DNA of 64,000 nucleotides from Nematopogon swammerdamellus (GCA_946902875.1 OX336344.1:20295791-20359790); one strand, 5' to 3'; counted from the first letter of the stretch, positions 10,040 to 20,462 are shown. Made by a program: numbers and translations. The notes: generated by a model not told the origin, from the sequence alone.

Positions 10040-10620
10040 TTTTTTAATATTTTTTATTGAAAGTGCGAGATATGCCGTCGAGCCATCCATAAGATTTGTA
10101 TTTTTTTATGGAAACTGAGAGGCTACATCACCTACTAAATCCGTGATGTCAACCCATAACATCTTGATGAACTAGGTGCCATGTCGATTCTTCCTTTCGA
10201 TCGTGCCGGCTACACTGAACTGGACGGAAAACAAGAACTATTTACATAGCCGTTTCAACAGAACTTTCATTCAGTGCGGTGGAACCAACTCGGGCGGGTT
10301 AAACCCTACCACCTAAGGTAAGAAGTGAAGGGACATAATGTTTTACGTGGAATCTGAACTACGGTCAGCCTCCAACGGTCGAGCGGTCACTCCACTGACC
10401 GCGCCCAGGTATGCTTATGATCCGAACGACAGTCGACCGACCGCACCACTGAGCTACCGAGGCTGACAATATGAGATGTCAAACGGCGCCCATGGACATT
10501 CTGACGCATGTGGAGGTTACAAATGCCATGCCGGCCTGACAGGAGCCTATTCACGCCTCTCTTGAAGGACCCGAGACTCTACATGGGTTGTACTGGTTGT
10601 TCTGTAAGAGAGTCTTGAAT
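10040..10620 (-). repeat. LINE-alpha 3' end split by a SINE-B
   Basis: The LINE-alpha 3' fragment (GTGCGAGATATGCCG ... GCGCCCATGGACATTCTG) is interrupted at 10,103-10,467 by an inverse SINE-B copy that includes the tRNA-like head (CACCACTGAGCTACCGAGGCTGAC). The equivalent fragments at 6,530 and 14,250 are not interrupted, so this SINE arrived after the block duplication. Confidence 0.8.
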
Positions 10621-10811
10621 AAATTGTGTTAGTTTCTTAATTCTTTTGCTGACTCCTCGACTGCCGTAAGTCAAAATTTACATAAATAAAGTGTAGTAGG
10701 TAGGCTATATTTTTAGGGTTCCGTATCCTTACGACATATTATGTGCTGACGGTTGAACATGGCCGATATTGTATGAGAACCTACGTATAAAAGACTATCA
10801 CAAAACATTAC

Positions 10812-10997
10812 CTGGACATTCATCAAACCGGATACATTTTCCCTTAGGTCCGATGACGTAGCCATTCATGCACTGGCATCCGAACGGCTCACATTTTCTC
10901 TTGCAAGGGATCGGTTTTGGGTGATTGCAATTCCCAGGGCACGGGTAGGGACAATTAGTCACTATTGCGTTGATGTCATTTTTGCATCCCGTTTTCG
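10812..10997 (-). CDS. TIL-domain exon, class C
   Basis: 62 codons, ten cysteines. Opens AKTGCKNDINAIVTNC, ends CIRFDECPG. Acceptor TTACCAG and weak donor GTAATG, phase 1-1. Predicted P1 is arginine (PCKRKC), against lysine in 6922 and isoleucine in 17268. Lies 97 bp below its class D partner at 11095. Confidence 0.92.
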
Positions 10998-11094
10998 CTG
11001 GTAAAAAAGTTTTCATTAAAGACATTTTCAAACCAAAATATAGTATCAAATAATATATGTACTTGGATCTGTTCCATATCCGGCTAACACTTAC

Positions 11095-11262
11095 GACAGT
11101 CTCTCTGGTAGATGCACTTCCCGTTTTCGTTCCTAACCTTTCCTTTGGGGCAGAAGCAACCGTCCACACACTGCTTGGTGCAGGGTCTATCACATAAGTC
11201 ACAGGTATCTGGGCAGGCCGTCCCGCATTTATCGTGTACCTCGCCGGGCGGACATCGGCTTG
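11095..11262 (-). CDS. TIL-domain exon, class D, 11 cysteines
   Basis: 56 codons. Opens ASRCPPGEVHDKCGTAC and ends CIYQRDC. Acceptor CCACAG, donor GTAAGT, phase 1-1. An extra cysteine appears between Cys4 and Cys5 (DLCDRPC where the other class D exons have DLRNRPC), giving an odd total of 11. The inhibitory loop CTKQC, P1 lysine, is unchanged. Confidence 0.92.
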
Positions 11263-11369
11263 CTGTGGATTATAATAGCAAACTTTTAAATGATTTTTTC
11301 TCATGTTTCGGTGTCATAAATACTCGATTACAGTATTTAACGTAGAAACTGATTTTGTCAGGTTATCAC

Positions 11370-11880
11370 TGAATTTTCTCTAATTTTACTGCGTGAAATT
11401 TATTAGCAACACATCAAATGCCTTGTTATCGACAGTTATTACTGATTTTTCTGTAATTTTATTAGATGGAATTTCCTAGCAAACTTTCAGGTAAAAGAGT
11501 GTTGTCAGTTATTACTGGGTTTTCTGAAATTTTAATATACGAAATTTCAAAGTGACAGTTCAGGTAAAAGGTTGTGGTCAGTTATTACTGGTTTTTCTGT
11601 AATGTTATTAAATGGAAATTCCCAGGGACAGTTCAGGTAACAGGGCGTTGTCAGTTATTACTGTTTTTTTATTTTATTTTATTAGATGAAATTTCCTAGC
11701 AACTGGTCAGGCTGTTGTTAGGTATTACTGGTTTTTTCTGTAATTTTATTAGATGAAATTTCGTATCAACAAATCTGATAAGTTGGTGTTGTCAGTTATT
11801 ACTGGCTTTTCTGTAATGTTATTGCATGGAATTTCCTACCAACAGATAAGTTTGTATTGTCAGATTTGACAATTGAGTGA
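11370..11880. repeat. Intronic minisatellite, about 73-bp period
   Basis: Second copy of the array at 7,430-7,910, with the same TTATTACTG / TTTTATTAGATG / CAGTTCAGGTAA unit plan, located 3' of the same class D exon type. Part of the block duplication. Confidence 0.8.
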
Positions 11881-11916
11881 GTTTGCGAGTATCAAATCTA
11901 ACATAAATGCGGTCAT

Positions 11917-12210
11917 CTTACATCCAGTACGGTGGTACCAACTGACACGATGCGAATTTCCCGCCGTGTTTGCTACGCCGGTCATACGTGGCACAACCCA
12001 GTCGTCTAAAATTTGAGCCTATCACCTAGTAAGGGGCAAGGAAAGGGACATACAGTTTTACACCGGTTCCGAACGGTGAAACAGCAGGTGTAATTATACA
12101 CGTAAATTTTTTCCCCAGAGAAAACTCATTGGTGCACGTAGACCGCATTCGAACGTCGGATTTCTAGCATGAGAAGTCAATACCCAAACAACTCGGCCAC
12201 CCGCCACGTA
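11917..12210 (-). repeat. SINE-A copy with internal insertion
   Basis: Inverse SINE-A (CATCTTACATCCAGTACGG to CCACCCGCC). About 50 bp of foreign sequence after GGTACCAAC (GACACGATGCGAATTTCCC...) interrupts the match to the copies at 16,677 and 46,395. The homologous block at 7,970 holds a shorter form. Confidence 0.7.
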
Positions 12211-12601
12211 AAACCATGCTATACCCATGATGAAAGCTCACCACACGTCATTCCTGTCGATACGAGGCGATTATGCGAGTGCGTCCTTGGGGTCGTCTTC
12301 CCTTCCAACGACTTGTGATAAATGCAAAGGTGGTCTAATCCACATAAAAACCCTTTAAATGTGATAATTTTCAATCTTAGAAATAAGCATTACATACATA
12401 TCTATACATTTTAATGGTTGCACATGAAAAGTACTGCGAAAATTAATTGATACTAAACAACAACAAAAATAAAAAAAGTGTCAACATTTTAAATCCAATT
12501 ATCTCAAAACAATGATTTTGATGTTGCTGAAACACTGCTTTTGCTCTCACTGCCTCAAATATCCATCTTGTTTTGTTCTAAAATAAGAAAAGGGTACTTA
12601 C

Positions 12602-12787
12602 ATCCAGGACACTGGTCTTTGGGTATACATATATTGTTTTCGTTTCTCAGATAGCCCGGCAGGCAGTCGCAGCCGGGTATACACGGCCGCTTACCACACG
12701 GGAAATGATGTGCGTCCACGCCGCATTTTCGGGGTGGGCAAATTTGTTTACACCTTACGTAGATTTCATTCCGCCCACATGTTTTTA
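12602..12787 (-). CDS. TIL-domain exon, class B
   Basis: 62 codons, ten cysteines. Opens VKTCGRNEIYVRCKQIC, ends CIPKDQCPG. Acceptor ATCCCCAG, donor GTAAGT, phase 1-1. Loop CGKRPC gives lysine at predicted P1. Compared with 8321, changes cluster just before and in the loop (AHHFPCGKR against ARLILCGKP) and the framework is nearly constant. Confidence 0.92.
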
Positions 12788-13303
12788 CTGGGGATGGAAA
12801 AGTGATGTGTGAGTTGTTTCGTCAGATATGGAATCTCTACAATCTCAGCTGATGTACCGGGAATAACTCACACGTTAAGTGACCCAAATAATCGTTCTAT
12901 AACAACCAATAGGAAAGCGTTCGGTAATGCACCCGACACGGCTATTGGTTGAAATCTGCGACTTTGCGAGTTTTTGTGTGAGTGAACGTGTGAGTTGTCC
13001 CCGGTAAACACCAGTTCTATGAGAACATAAAGTGCCATAGCAACCAAAATAATAAATGTTGGTTAAAAATTTGTAATATTTTGTCTTGGAATGTACGAAT
13101 TTGAATGGATTCGTGTCCGTCAAGATATTCGTTGCAGATGGTTGTTCAACATTTCCAAAGCCTTCTGTAAATTATGAAGTTATTAATTATCAATTTTAAG
13201 GATACCAGAAATGGTAAAAAAGGAATAGTTATGAGCTCAATATCAATATCCGATTCGGTTGAATCGCTATCAAAGAAGAACAATAAGTTCAAATACGCCT
13301 CAC

Positions 13304-13477
13304 CACAGTCTTTCGGGTCGATACATTTTCTGTTCTTGTCCCTGACTTGTCCTTCGGGACAGAAGCAGCCGGATACGCAATGGGCGGGGCAGTATGTTCG
13401 TTTGTCGTAATTGTCACAAGTCGGTGGACAGGCCGATCCGCAACTCTTGTATATCTCGCCAGCTGGGCATTTGTTCT
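13304..13477 (-). CDS. TIL-domain exon, class E
   Basis: 58 codons, ten cysteines. Opens ENKCPAGEIYKSCGSAC and ends CIDPKDC. Acceptor TGCACAG, donor GTGAGG, phase 1-1. Loop CPAHC puts alanine at predicted P1, suggesting an elastase-like target if inhibitory. It is the only surviving class E exon in the duplicated block: equivalent sites in the two lower blocks are occupied by a SINE (9,005) and a LINE-type tail (5,428). Confidence 0.9.
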
Positions 13478-13803
13478 CTGTGCATACATTCATGGGACAT
13501 GTTATTCGCGAACAGAAAACCTTCACCCAACCTCTGTTCAATTTTAACTTTAGTATGAGAACAATGTGAGTCTTAAATCCCTCACTGCTCTCACGCGTAA
13601 TAAGCATACACAGTACGTAAGTACTAATATATGCCATTTATCAGATAATTAACCCGTAATTTTAAAATATTAAACTTTTCCAAACAAGATGTCGACAGAC
13701 ATATAAACATAAGTTTTGGAAGAAAGCACGGGCAGATATAATGTTAAAACATATACACAGTTATATGAAACTTCATAATCTCCAAATGAGCGTGGACACT
13801 AAC

Positions 13804-13989
13804 CTCCAGGACACTGGTCTTTGGGTATGCACACGCCCGCTTTGTTCCTCAGGTAGCCTTCCCTGCAGTCGCAGCCAGGCTCGCATGGAGGCTTAGCACA
13901 CCTGACCAATCTTGGATCCACACCACAATATTGTGCCGGACAGATAGTGCGACAGCATTTGGGTATTTCGTTCTTGCCGCATACTTTTC
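13804..13989 (-). CDS. TIL-domain exon, class A, 11 cysteines
   Basis: 62 codons. Acceptor TCTATCAG, donor GTTAGT, phase 1-1. Same class as 5691 and 9586, but a Pro-to-Cys change gives IPKCCRTIC and an odd total of 11 cysteines. Predicted P1 is lysine (CAKPPC). Intron sequence on both sides is homologous to the other two blocks. Confidence 0.92.
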
Positions 13990-14249
13990 CTGATAGAAAC
14001 AGAAAATTGTCTGGATCGGTCAATTGCAAACATGCAAAGTTGAAGAACTACCAGACGTGTGTGCAATAAGTACTGTAGTGTGGGCCATACTGTACTGTTA
14101 GCTCAAACAAACAATTTACAAATTAGGTTCTCCGCTATGTGGGCGTTGCATGACGGAGATCAAATAAAAACAGAAACAAAAAATCTTTGCTGCGCTTTAA
14201 ACATTTTTAGGACAGATAAAACTTAATGACTAAGGCATGAATTTGTGAC

Positions 14250-14560
14250 GAGTTTTTATATTGTTTATTGAAAGTGCGAGATGTGGCGTAAAGCCACCCA
14301 TAAGATGCCTAACGACGCCGATGGATATTAGGACATATGTGGGGTTACGAATATCATGTTGGCTTGACAGGAACCTATTCACGCCTCTCTCGAAGGATCT
14401 GAGACTGTACTTGGGTTGTATTGTTGTACTGTACGAGAGTGTTGTACCTAAAATTATAGTCCAAACTTCAAAGTAAAACATCAAAATAAAAACCGGCCAA
14501 TTACGTGGACGTACGGAACCCTCAGTGCGCGAGTCCGACTCGCACTTGGCTGGTCTTTAT
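14250..14560 (-). repeat. LINE-alpha 3' fragment and GGCCAAGTGCGAG-type hairpin piece
   Basis: 14,250-14,455 is the inverse LINE-alpha 3' end found in all three blocks. 14,488-14,555 (ACCGGCCAATTACG ... GAGTCCGACTCGCACTTGG) is a fragment of an element whose longer copy is at 29,640-30,040. The following 14,560-14,930 shows no gene. Confidence 0.7.
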
Positions 14561-15103
14561 TTTAAAAAGCTCTATTAGTTTCTTTTCTGACTCTTCCATA
14601 TACTTTTATAAACTGCATTGCGCAACGGGCAAAAACAAAAATTTTGACGAAACATACTGAATATAAAATACTGTTAACGAGTTGTGTCTTCTAGGGCATT
14701 AATTAGATACATATGCATACACACACACATGTGCAATGTGCACAGAAATACAAACTTACAATTAATTAATAAGTTACAATACATATGCGGCCATCTGTGC
14801 TGACCGATTGCACTTGGCCGATATTGTATGAGAACCTAATAATAATACACTCTATGCCACTTAATGCGTGGCAAGATCGAGCTTATTGCCTCAGGTAATT
14901 TCCTCCAGTCAACCCGGTAGATCAACATTTTCACATGAATTCTGAGCAGTGGGAATGCAGGTTTTTTTTTTCAATAAGATATAACTCATACTCATTAGTA
15001 TACAGCGGTTTCATTCGAACCTCGGACCTCTCGCAAGAGAAGCCGACGCCCAGTTCATCACAGCTAACGTACTTATATACAACAGGAGACAAACAGGAGG
15101 TAC

Positions 15104-15289
15104 CTGGACACTCATCAAACCGGATACATTTTCCCTTAGGTCCTACGACGTAACCATTCTTGCACCGGCATCCAAACGGCTCGCATGCTCTCTTGCATGG
15201 AATCGGTTTTGGGTGATTGCAATTCCCAGGGCACGGTGGGGGACAATTAGTCACTACTGCGTTGGTGTCATTTTTGCATCCCGTTTTCG
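15104..15289 (-). CDS. TIL-domain exon, class C
   Basis: 62 codons, ten cysteines. Opens AKTGCKNDTNAVVTNC, ends CIRFDECPG. Acceptor TTACCAG. Donor is CAG|GTACCT, weak at +4 to +6. Predicted P1 arginine (PCKRAC). The sequence below the donor is a SINE-A head fragment (15,000-15,060), unlike the 6922 and 10812 copies, so the intron was rebuilt here. Confidence 0.92.
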
Positions 15290-15388
15290 CTGGTAAAAGA
15301 TGTTCCATTAAATACATTTTGAAACCAAAATATAGTATCAAATTTTAATAATATACTTAGAAATGTTCGATATTCGGCTAACACTTAC

Positions 15389-15556
15389 GACAGTCTTTCG
15401 GGTAGATGCACTTCCCGTTTTCGTCCCTAACCTTTCCTTTGGGACAGAAGCAACCGTTCACACACCGCTTGTTGCAGGGTCTATTACGCAAGTCACAGGT
15501 ATCTGGGCAGGCCGTCCCGCATGTATCGCGTACCTCGCCGGGCGGACATGGCCTTG
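15389..15556 (-). CDS. TIL-domain exon, class D
   Basis: 56 codons, ten cysteines. Opens ARPCPPGEVRDTCGTAC, ends CIYPKDC. Acceptor CCACAG, donor GTAAGT, phase 1-1. Loop CNKRC puts lysine at predicted P1 with P1' changed to arginine. Nearly identical to 17548, with which it shares a roughly 2.2-kb duplicated block. Confidence 0.92.
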
Positions 15557-15774
15557 CTGTGGATTATAATCGTAAACGTGTTATTAATATAGGCAATACT
15601 CAACGTAGAATCTGACCTTGTTACTGATCCCTGTCTAATTCCCTGGTTAGGGAAGAGGAATGTCGGCTAACTGGGGAATATTTCACTTATATAGATTTCT
15701 AAAAGTAATTTCTACGATCAGAAATTATTAAAATATAAATAACAAAATCGGGATGGGTAGAAGTCGGGCTACTA

Positions 15775-15994
15775 ACAGATGTTCTATCTCACGAAGTCCG
15801 TTTGGCTCTGGTTGTAGTAGTGACGAGTGCTGATAAGCGCGCTTGTGTGTGTTGTGCACGTGGACCGCGTCGCGATCTTGTCTTGAGTAGTCTTGACTGA
15901 GCGCTCTCGAGGTTACGCACACTAAAACAATGTGCATGTGCACGCCTGACACATTCATAGCCAAACGGACTTCGTGAGATAGAATATCTGTACC
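15775..15994. mobile_element. Fold-back MITE, copy 1
   Basis: Terminal inverted repeats of about 30 bp: ACAGATGTTCTATCTCACG at the left pairs with CGTGAGATAGAATATCTGT at the right, and both include the AGTCCGTTTGGCT core. No coding capacity. Copies at 17,958-18,175 and 20,463-21,055 occupy equivalent positions in neighbouring duplicated blocks. Confidence 0.75.
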
Positions 15995-16675
15995 GCTAGT
16001 TCTTTGGTGAGTTCGAATAATTAGACGAGCCGCGAACTCATCGACATGAACAGGCACATATTGCACCTACTGTCGGTGTTGCCACTTGTCAACTGAGTAT
16101 TATCTGTCTCCCTAGGATCGTTCACGTCCATTGGTATTACATTCGAGTGGATTGGAAGCGTCTGGGCCGACGTATAGAGCTGTGAATTTGAAGACGACGA
16201 ATTTCCTAGTCTGCGCTGAACATCTTGGTCAAGTTGATTCGAGCTGGTTTAATTTTCATGGGCTTTTTTATATTTAAAGCGGTAGATGAGATCCCTTTCC
16301 GCACCCTAGAGTAAGTTTGGTCAGCCGCAAATAGAATTATGCCTGTTTATTTTGCTCTTCAATGTTTTTGGTCTCCGCAGTTGCTTTGCCAATCGTCGCT
16401 ACAAATTTGTTTATAATGCAAATTTTGAAAGCTATCTCTAGCGACGTCCGCGAAAAAATTTGAGACCAATCTTTCGAAGAGTATGACGTCATTGATTATT
16501 AATATTATTCATTGAAGCGCATACTTTTCTACTATCGCGAAATGGATCTTTTAGGAGGTATAAGTATTAATTTTCTATCTGCTATAGTTTAGCCGTACGA
16601 AGACGACGAACGAAAGTACATCATTTTCGTCACATGATTTTTCCGAACGACCCCACCGGACAAAACGTAAGAAGC
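15995..16675. other. Duplicated intron sequence, no gene
   Basis: Homologous to 18,176-18,920 (for example CGTTCACGTCCATTGGTATT, AATTTTCATGGGCTT / AATTTTCTTGGGCTT, and AGTATGACGTCATTGATT / AGTATGACATCATTGATT). No open frame of interest. Confidence 0.6.
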
Positions 16676-16676
16676 T

Positions 16677-17015
16677 GCGGGTGGCCGAGTGGTTTGGGCA
16701 TCGGCTTCCCATGCGATAGGTCCGCGGTTCGAATCCCGTCGGCGTGTACCATTGAGTTTTTTCGACGAAAAATTTACGTGCTTGCATACACCTGCTGCTT
16801 CTGCTTCACCGTTCGGAACCGGTATAAAACAGTAGGTCCCTTCCCTTGCCCCTTACTAGGTGATAGGCTGAAATTGTAGCAGACTGGGTTGATACCACCG
16901 TACTGGATGTAAGATGGCCGCATAGCAGCCCCGGTTGTGTTCTCCTCTAGTCCAGTATAGCCTGCAACCCAGGGAAGTCTTCGCTATGGCACCTACCTTC
17001 TCGGAGGTGATATTG
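16677..17015 (+). repeat. SINE-A, fullest copy
   Basis: Begins with a tRNA-Leu/Ser-like head: GGGTGGCCGAGTGG (A box) and GGTTCGAATCCCGTC (B box, 16,727-16,741). A tail follows: CACCGTTCGGAACCGG, TTGCCCCTTACTAGG, TACCGTACTGGATGTAAG. It is absent from the homologous position near 18,900, so it inserted after that block duplicated. Confidence 0.8.
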
Positions 17016-17114
17016 GCTGGTGGGAGCATGCGCTTTAGCCCCTGAGACTGTACTTGGGTTGTATTATTGTACTGTACGAGAGTGTTGGAATCCGAGCAGT
17101 GGGAATACACGTAT

Positions 17115-17142
<28 letters not shown>
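17115..17142. repeat. Homopolymer C tract (28 C)
   Basis: Twenty-eight consecutive C in the plus strand, between ACGTAT and AATAAGAT. Unusual length; may be a real mononucleotide tract or a read-quality artefact. Confidence 0.9.
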
Positions 17143-17145
<3 letters not shown>

Positions 17146-17267
17146 AAGATAAACCTCATTGGTACACGCCGGTTTGATTCGAACTTCGGACATCTCTCGC
17201 AAGAGAAGCCGACGCCCAGATCACTCGGCTAACGTACTTTATACAACAGGAGACAAACAGGAGGTAC

Positions 17268-17453
17268 CTGGACACTCATCAAACCGGATACATTTTCCCT
17301 TAGGTCCGACGACGTAGCCATTCTTGCACTGGCATCCAAACGGCTTGCATGCTATCTTGCATGGGATCGGTTTTGGGTGATTGCAATTCCCAGGGCACGG
17401 GTAGGGACAATTAATCACTATTGCGTTGGTGTCATTTTTGCATCCCGTTTTCG
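17268..17453 (-). CDS. TIL-domain exon, class C
   Basis: 62 codons, ten cysteines. Opens AKTGCKNDTNAIVINC, ends CIRFDECPG. Acceptor TCACCAG; weak donor CAG|GTACCT, phase 1-1. Loop CKIAC places isoleucine at predicted P1 where its closest copies have arginine, a change that would alter protease choice. Spaced 94 bp from its class D partner at 17548. Confidence 0.92.
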
Positions 17454-17547
17454 CTGGTGAAAGATGTTCCATTAAATACATTTTGAATCCAAAAATATAG
17501 TATCAAATAATATACTTAGAAATGTTCGATATCCGGCTAGCACTTAC

Positions 17548-17715
17548 GACAGTCTTTTGGGTAGATGCACTTCCCGTTTTCGTCCCTAACCTTTCCTTTG
17601 GGACAGAAGCAACCGTTCACACATCGCTTGTTGCAGGGTCTATTACGCAAGTCACAGGTATCGGGACAGGCCGTCCCGCATGTATCGCGTACCTCGCCGG
17701 GCGGACATGGCCTTG
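17548..17715 (-). CDS. TIL-domain exon, class D
   Basis: 56 codons, ten cysteines. Opens ARPCPPGEVRDTCGTAC, ends CIYPKDC. Acceptor CCACAG, donor GTAAGT, phase 1-1. Loop CNKRC, predicted P1 lysine. It appears identical or nearly so to 15389, marking a very recent duplication. Confidence 0.92.
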
Positions 17716-17957
17716 CTGTGGATTATAATCGCAAACGTGTTTATAAATGCAGGAATTACTCAACACGAAGTAACTATTAAGTAATCTGTGACTCAGCGTA
17801 GAATCTGACCTTGTCTGATCTCTATCTCATTCCCTGGTTAGTTAAGAGGCATGTGTGCTAACTAGGGAATATTTCACTAATATAGATTTCTAAAAGAAAT
17901 TTCTACGATCAGAAATTATTAAAATATGAATTATAACAAAATCGGGATGGGTAGAAG

Positions 17958-18175
17958 ACAGATGTTCTATCCACGAAGTCCGTTTGGCTCTGGTTGTAGT
18001 AGTGACGTGTGCTGATAAGCGCGCTTGTGTGTGTGTTGTGTGCGTGGACCGCGTCTCGCGATCTTGTCTTGACTGAGCGCTCTCGAGGTTACACACACTA
18101 AAACAATGTGCATGTGCACGCCTGACAACATTCATAGCCAAACGGACTTCGTGAGATAGAATATCTGTACAGCTA
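17958..18175. mobile_element. Fold-back MITE, copy 2
   Basis: Same element as 15,775-15,994 (left end ACAGATGTTCTATCCACG, right end GATAGAATATCTGT), inherited through the 2.2-kb block duplication. Confidence 0.75.
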
Positions 18176-18920
18176 GTTCTTTGGTGGGTTCGAACAATTA
18201 GACGAGTCGCGAATTCGTCAACAGGCACATATTGCCCCTACTGTCGGTGTTGCCACTTGTCAACTGTGTATTATCTGTCTCCATGATCGTTCACGTCCAT
18301 TGGTATTACATTCGAGTGGATTGGAAGCGTCTGGGCCTACGTATAGAGCTGTGAATTTGAAGACGACGAATTTCGTAATCTGTGCTGAACATCTTGGTCA
18401 AGTTGATTCGAGCTGGTTTAATTTTCTTGGGCTTCTTTATATTTAAAACGGTAGATGAGATCTCTTTCCGCACCCTAGAGTAAGTTTGGTCAGCCTCAAA
18501 TGGAATTATGCCTTTTTATTTTGCTCTTCTATGTTTTTGGTCTCCGCATTTGGTTTGCCAATCGTCGCTACTTTGTTTATATTGCATTTTTTTTTCATAT
18601 CAGCATTTTGGCAATACTCTTGTATATGATAATAATACACTTTCATGCTGAAAAGGAATTTGGACGCTAGCTCGCTTCTTTTTAAGCGGCCTCCGCGCCT
18701 CGACAAATTTTGAGACCAATCTTCAGGAGAGTATGACATCATTGATTATTAATATTATTCATTGAAGCGCATACTTTTGTATTATAGTGAGATGGATATT
18801 TTAGAAGGTATACGTATTAATTTTCTATCTGCTATAGTTTAGTCATACGAAGACGACGAAAGTGCATCATTTTCGTCACAGGATTTTTCCGAACGACCCC
18901 CCGGACAAAGCGTAAGACGT

Positions 18921-19110
18921 TCATGGATTTTTTTATAGTAATCGCGACATGTGGCGCCGAAAGGTGTCTAGCGACGCCCATGGACATTCGGTCGCATGCG
19001 GGGGCTGCGAATGCCATGCCGGCCTCACAGGCGCCCTTTCACGCCTCTCTTGAAGGACCCGAGACTATACTTGGGGGAAATAATGTGGGCAGGGAGAATT
19101 CACGTCAAAA
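18921..19110 (-). repeat. LINE-alpha 3'-end fragment
   Basis: Inverse copy (CGCGACATGTGGCGCCG, ACGCCCATGGACATTCGG, GGCCTCACAGGCGCC), ending about 15 bp before the donor of the exon at 19127. Confidence 0.8.
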
Positions 19111-19126
19111 AACACATTCTACTCAC

Positions 19127-19315
19127 GTGGACACTGTTCGCTGGGTATACAATAACCAGCACTGTTTCTCAGGTAGCCGGGCACGCAGTCGCAGCCTGGT
19201 TCACACGGCTGAGGTGAGACGCACTTGAAGAGAGCGTATTTGGCAATGCACGTCTGTGGCGGACATATTGTTCTGCACTTTTTGTAGACTTCGTGCTTAC
19301 GACATTTTGGACCTC
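19127..19315 (-). CDS. TIL-domain exon with tandem acceptor
   Basis: 63 codons, ten cysteines. Opens GPKCRKHEVYKKCRTIC, ends CIPSEQCP. Donor GTGAGT. The acceptor reads CAGGAG: two AGs 3 bp apart (19316 and 19313), both in phase, so splicing could add or omit one residue. Loop CVSPQPC puts serine at predicted P1. Framework resembles classes A and B (CEPGCDC, GYLRN), but this exon is not part of the recent duplication. Confidence 0.88.
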
Positions 19316-19489
19316 CTGATGGATAGGACGAAGGTTATGTTTCATTAAACCTGCTGGAGACTATGATATTACATTTTTTTAATTATTGCTACTTACATAT
19401 ATTTCATGTTTATTTTAATGTATGATATGTAATTATTTTGCGTATGTATGAAAATATCTGAAGTTCTAGGGCCAAAGCAAATCAATACT

Positions 19490-19835
19490 AATAATAAATC
19501 TGTAAGGGATGCTCATGGAGTAGGTTACTTTGTTGTATGAAATACTAAAACTAAATTGACGATTTTTATAAATCTTTTCTTTATGAATGTTCGTATGTAT
19601 CTCCATAACTCTTAAACCGATCAACCGAATTCGATGAAACTTAATACAAGCACATTTTATTATACGGGACACAAGATAGGCTAAATAAAATTCCGTTGCC
19701 GTTAAGCTAATATGTGGCTCTCATACAAGCTGAATTGGTCCGCGCACCGAAATAAAGGTACGGTAGGGGGCTTACTTACTTTCTTATTTTTAAATTGCGA
19801 ATTTCACGCGAGCGAAGCAGCGGGCAATAGCTAGT
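19490..19835 (+). mobile_element. Helitron-like non-autonomous element (candidate)
   Basis: Contains AATCTGTAAGGGATG, CATAACTCTTAAACCGATC and a 3' end CGCGAGCGAAGCAGCGGGC followed by AATAGCTAGT: a GC hairpin then CTAG, as at Helitron 3' ends. The 5' part recurs at 27,893-28,110. The remaining intron, 19,836-20,210, shows no gene. Confidence 0.4.
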
Positions 19836-20214
19836 AAATTCATAAAATATTGCAATTGTGTTAAAGAACGTGGAAGCATCGAGTACCCGAACATGGCGAC
19901 GGTCTTGATGAATGCAACAAAAATACAAAAATATTTTTTTATAAAACATTATTGACATCGATACTCCACTCGTTAGGGTTTGAAGAAGCAACAAGTATAA
20001 CAATGTGGAACCTGACGCCTGACATTTTGAACTTTTTCAAAAAAATCTAGCCTATGATCCGACGACTATCGAGACGAATTCTACCATGCCTCATGCAGAA
20101 ATCGGTCAAGTAGGGTTGGCTCTGTGAGGGAACAGATGAACAAACATACATACACATACGCTGTCAAAATCATAGCCTTCCTTTTGTCTTCACCGTAGTC
20201 GGTTAAAAAAGTAC

Positions 20215-20400
20215 CTGGACACTGATCAGGCCGAATACAATTTCCCTTAGGTCCGACGACGTAGCCCTTCTTGCACTCGCATCCGATCGTCTTGCACGCC
20301 TTCAGACAATTAATCGGTTCTTGCCGACTGCACGTCGCGGGACAAGGTTGGGGGCACTTCTTCAGTACTGCGTTGGGGTCGCCCTCGCACGCCACGTTCG
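20215..20400 (-). CDS. TIL-domain exon, diverged class C
   Basis: 62 codons, ten cysteines. Opens ANVACEGDPNAVLKKC and ends CIRPDQCPG; GYVVGPKGNCIR ties it to class C. Acceptor TTACCAG. Weak donor CAG|GTACTT. Loop CLKAC gives lysine at predicted P1. Unlike the other class C exons it has no class D partner: the D position is missing and the fold-back MITE follows about 60 bp upstream. Confidence 0.9.
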
Positions 20401-20462
20401 CTGGTAAAACATTCATACTGTTGACTGATTGTTAAAATATTTTAGGCCTGTTACATACCTAC

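Noticed and set aside
16677..16750. tRNA-Leu/Ser gene
   Set aside because: A and B boxes are good, but the acceptor stem does not close and the sequence continues into a repeated SINE tail.
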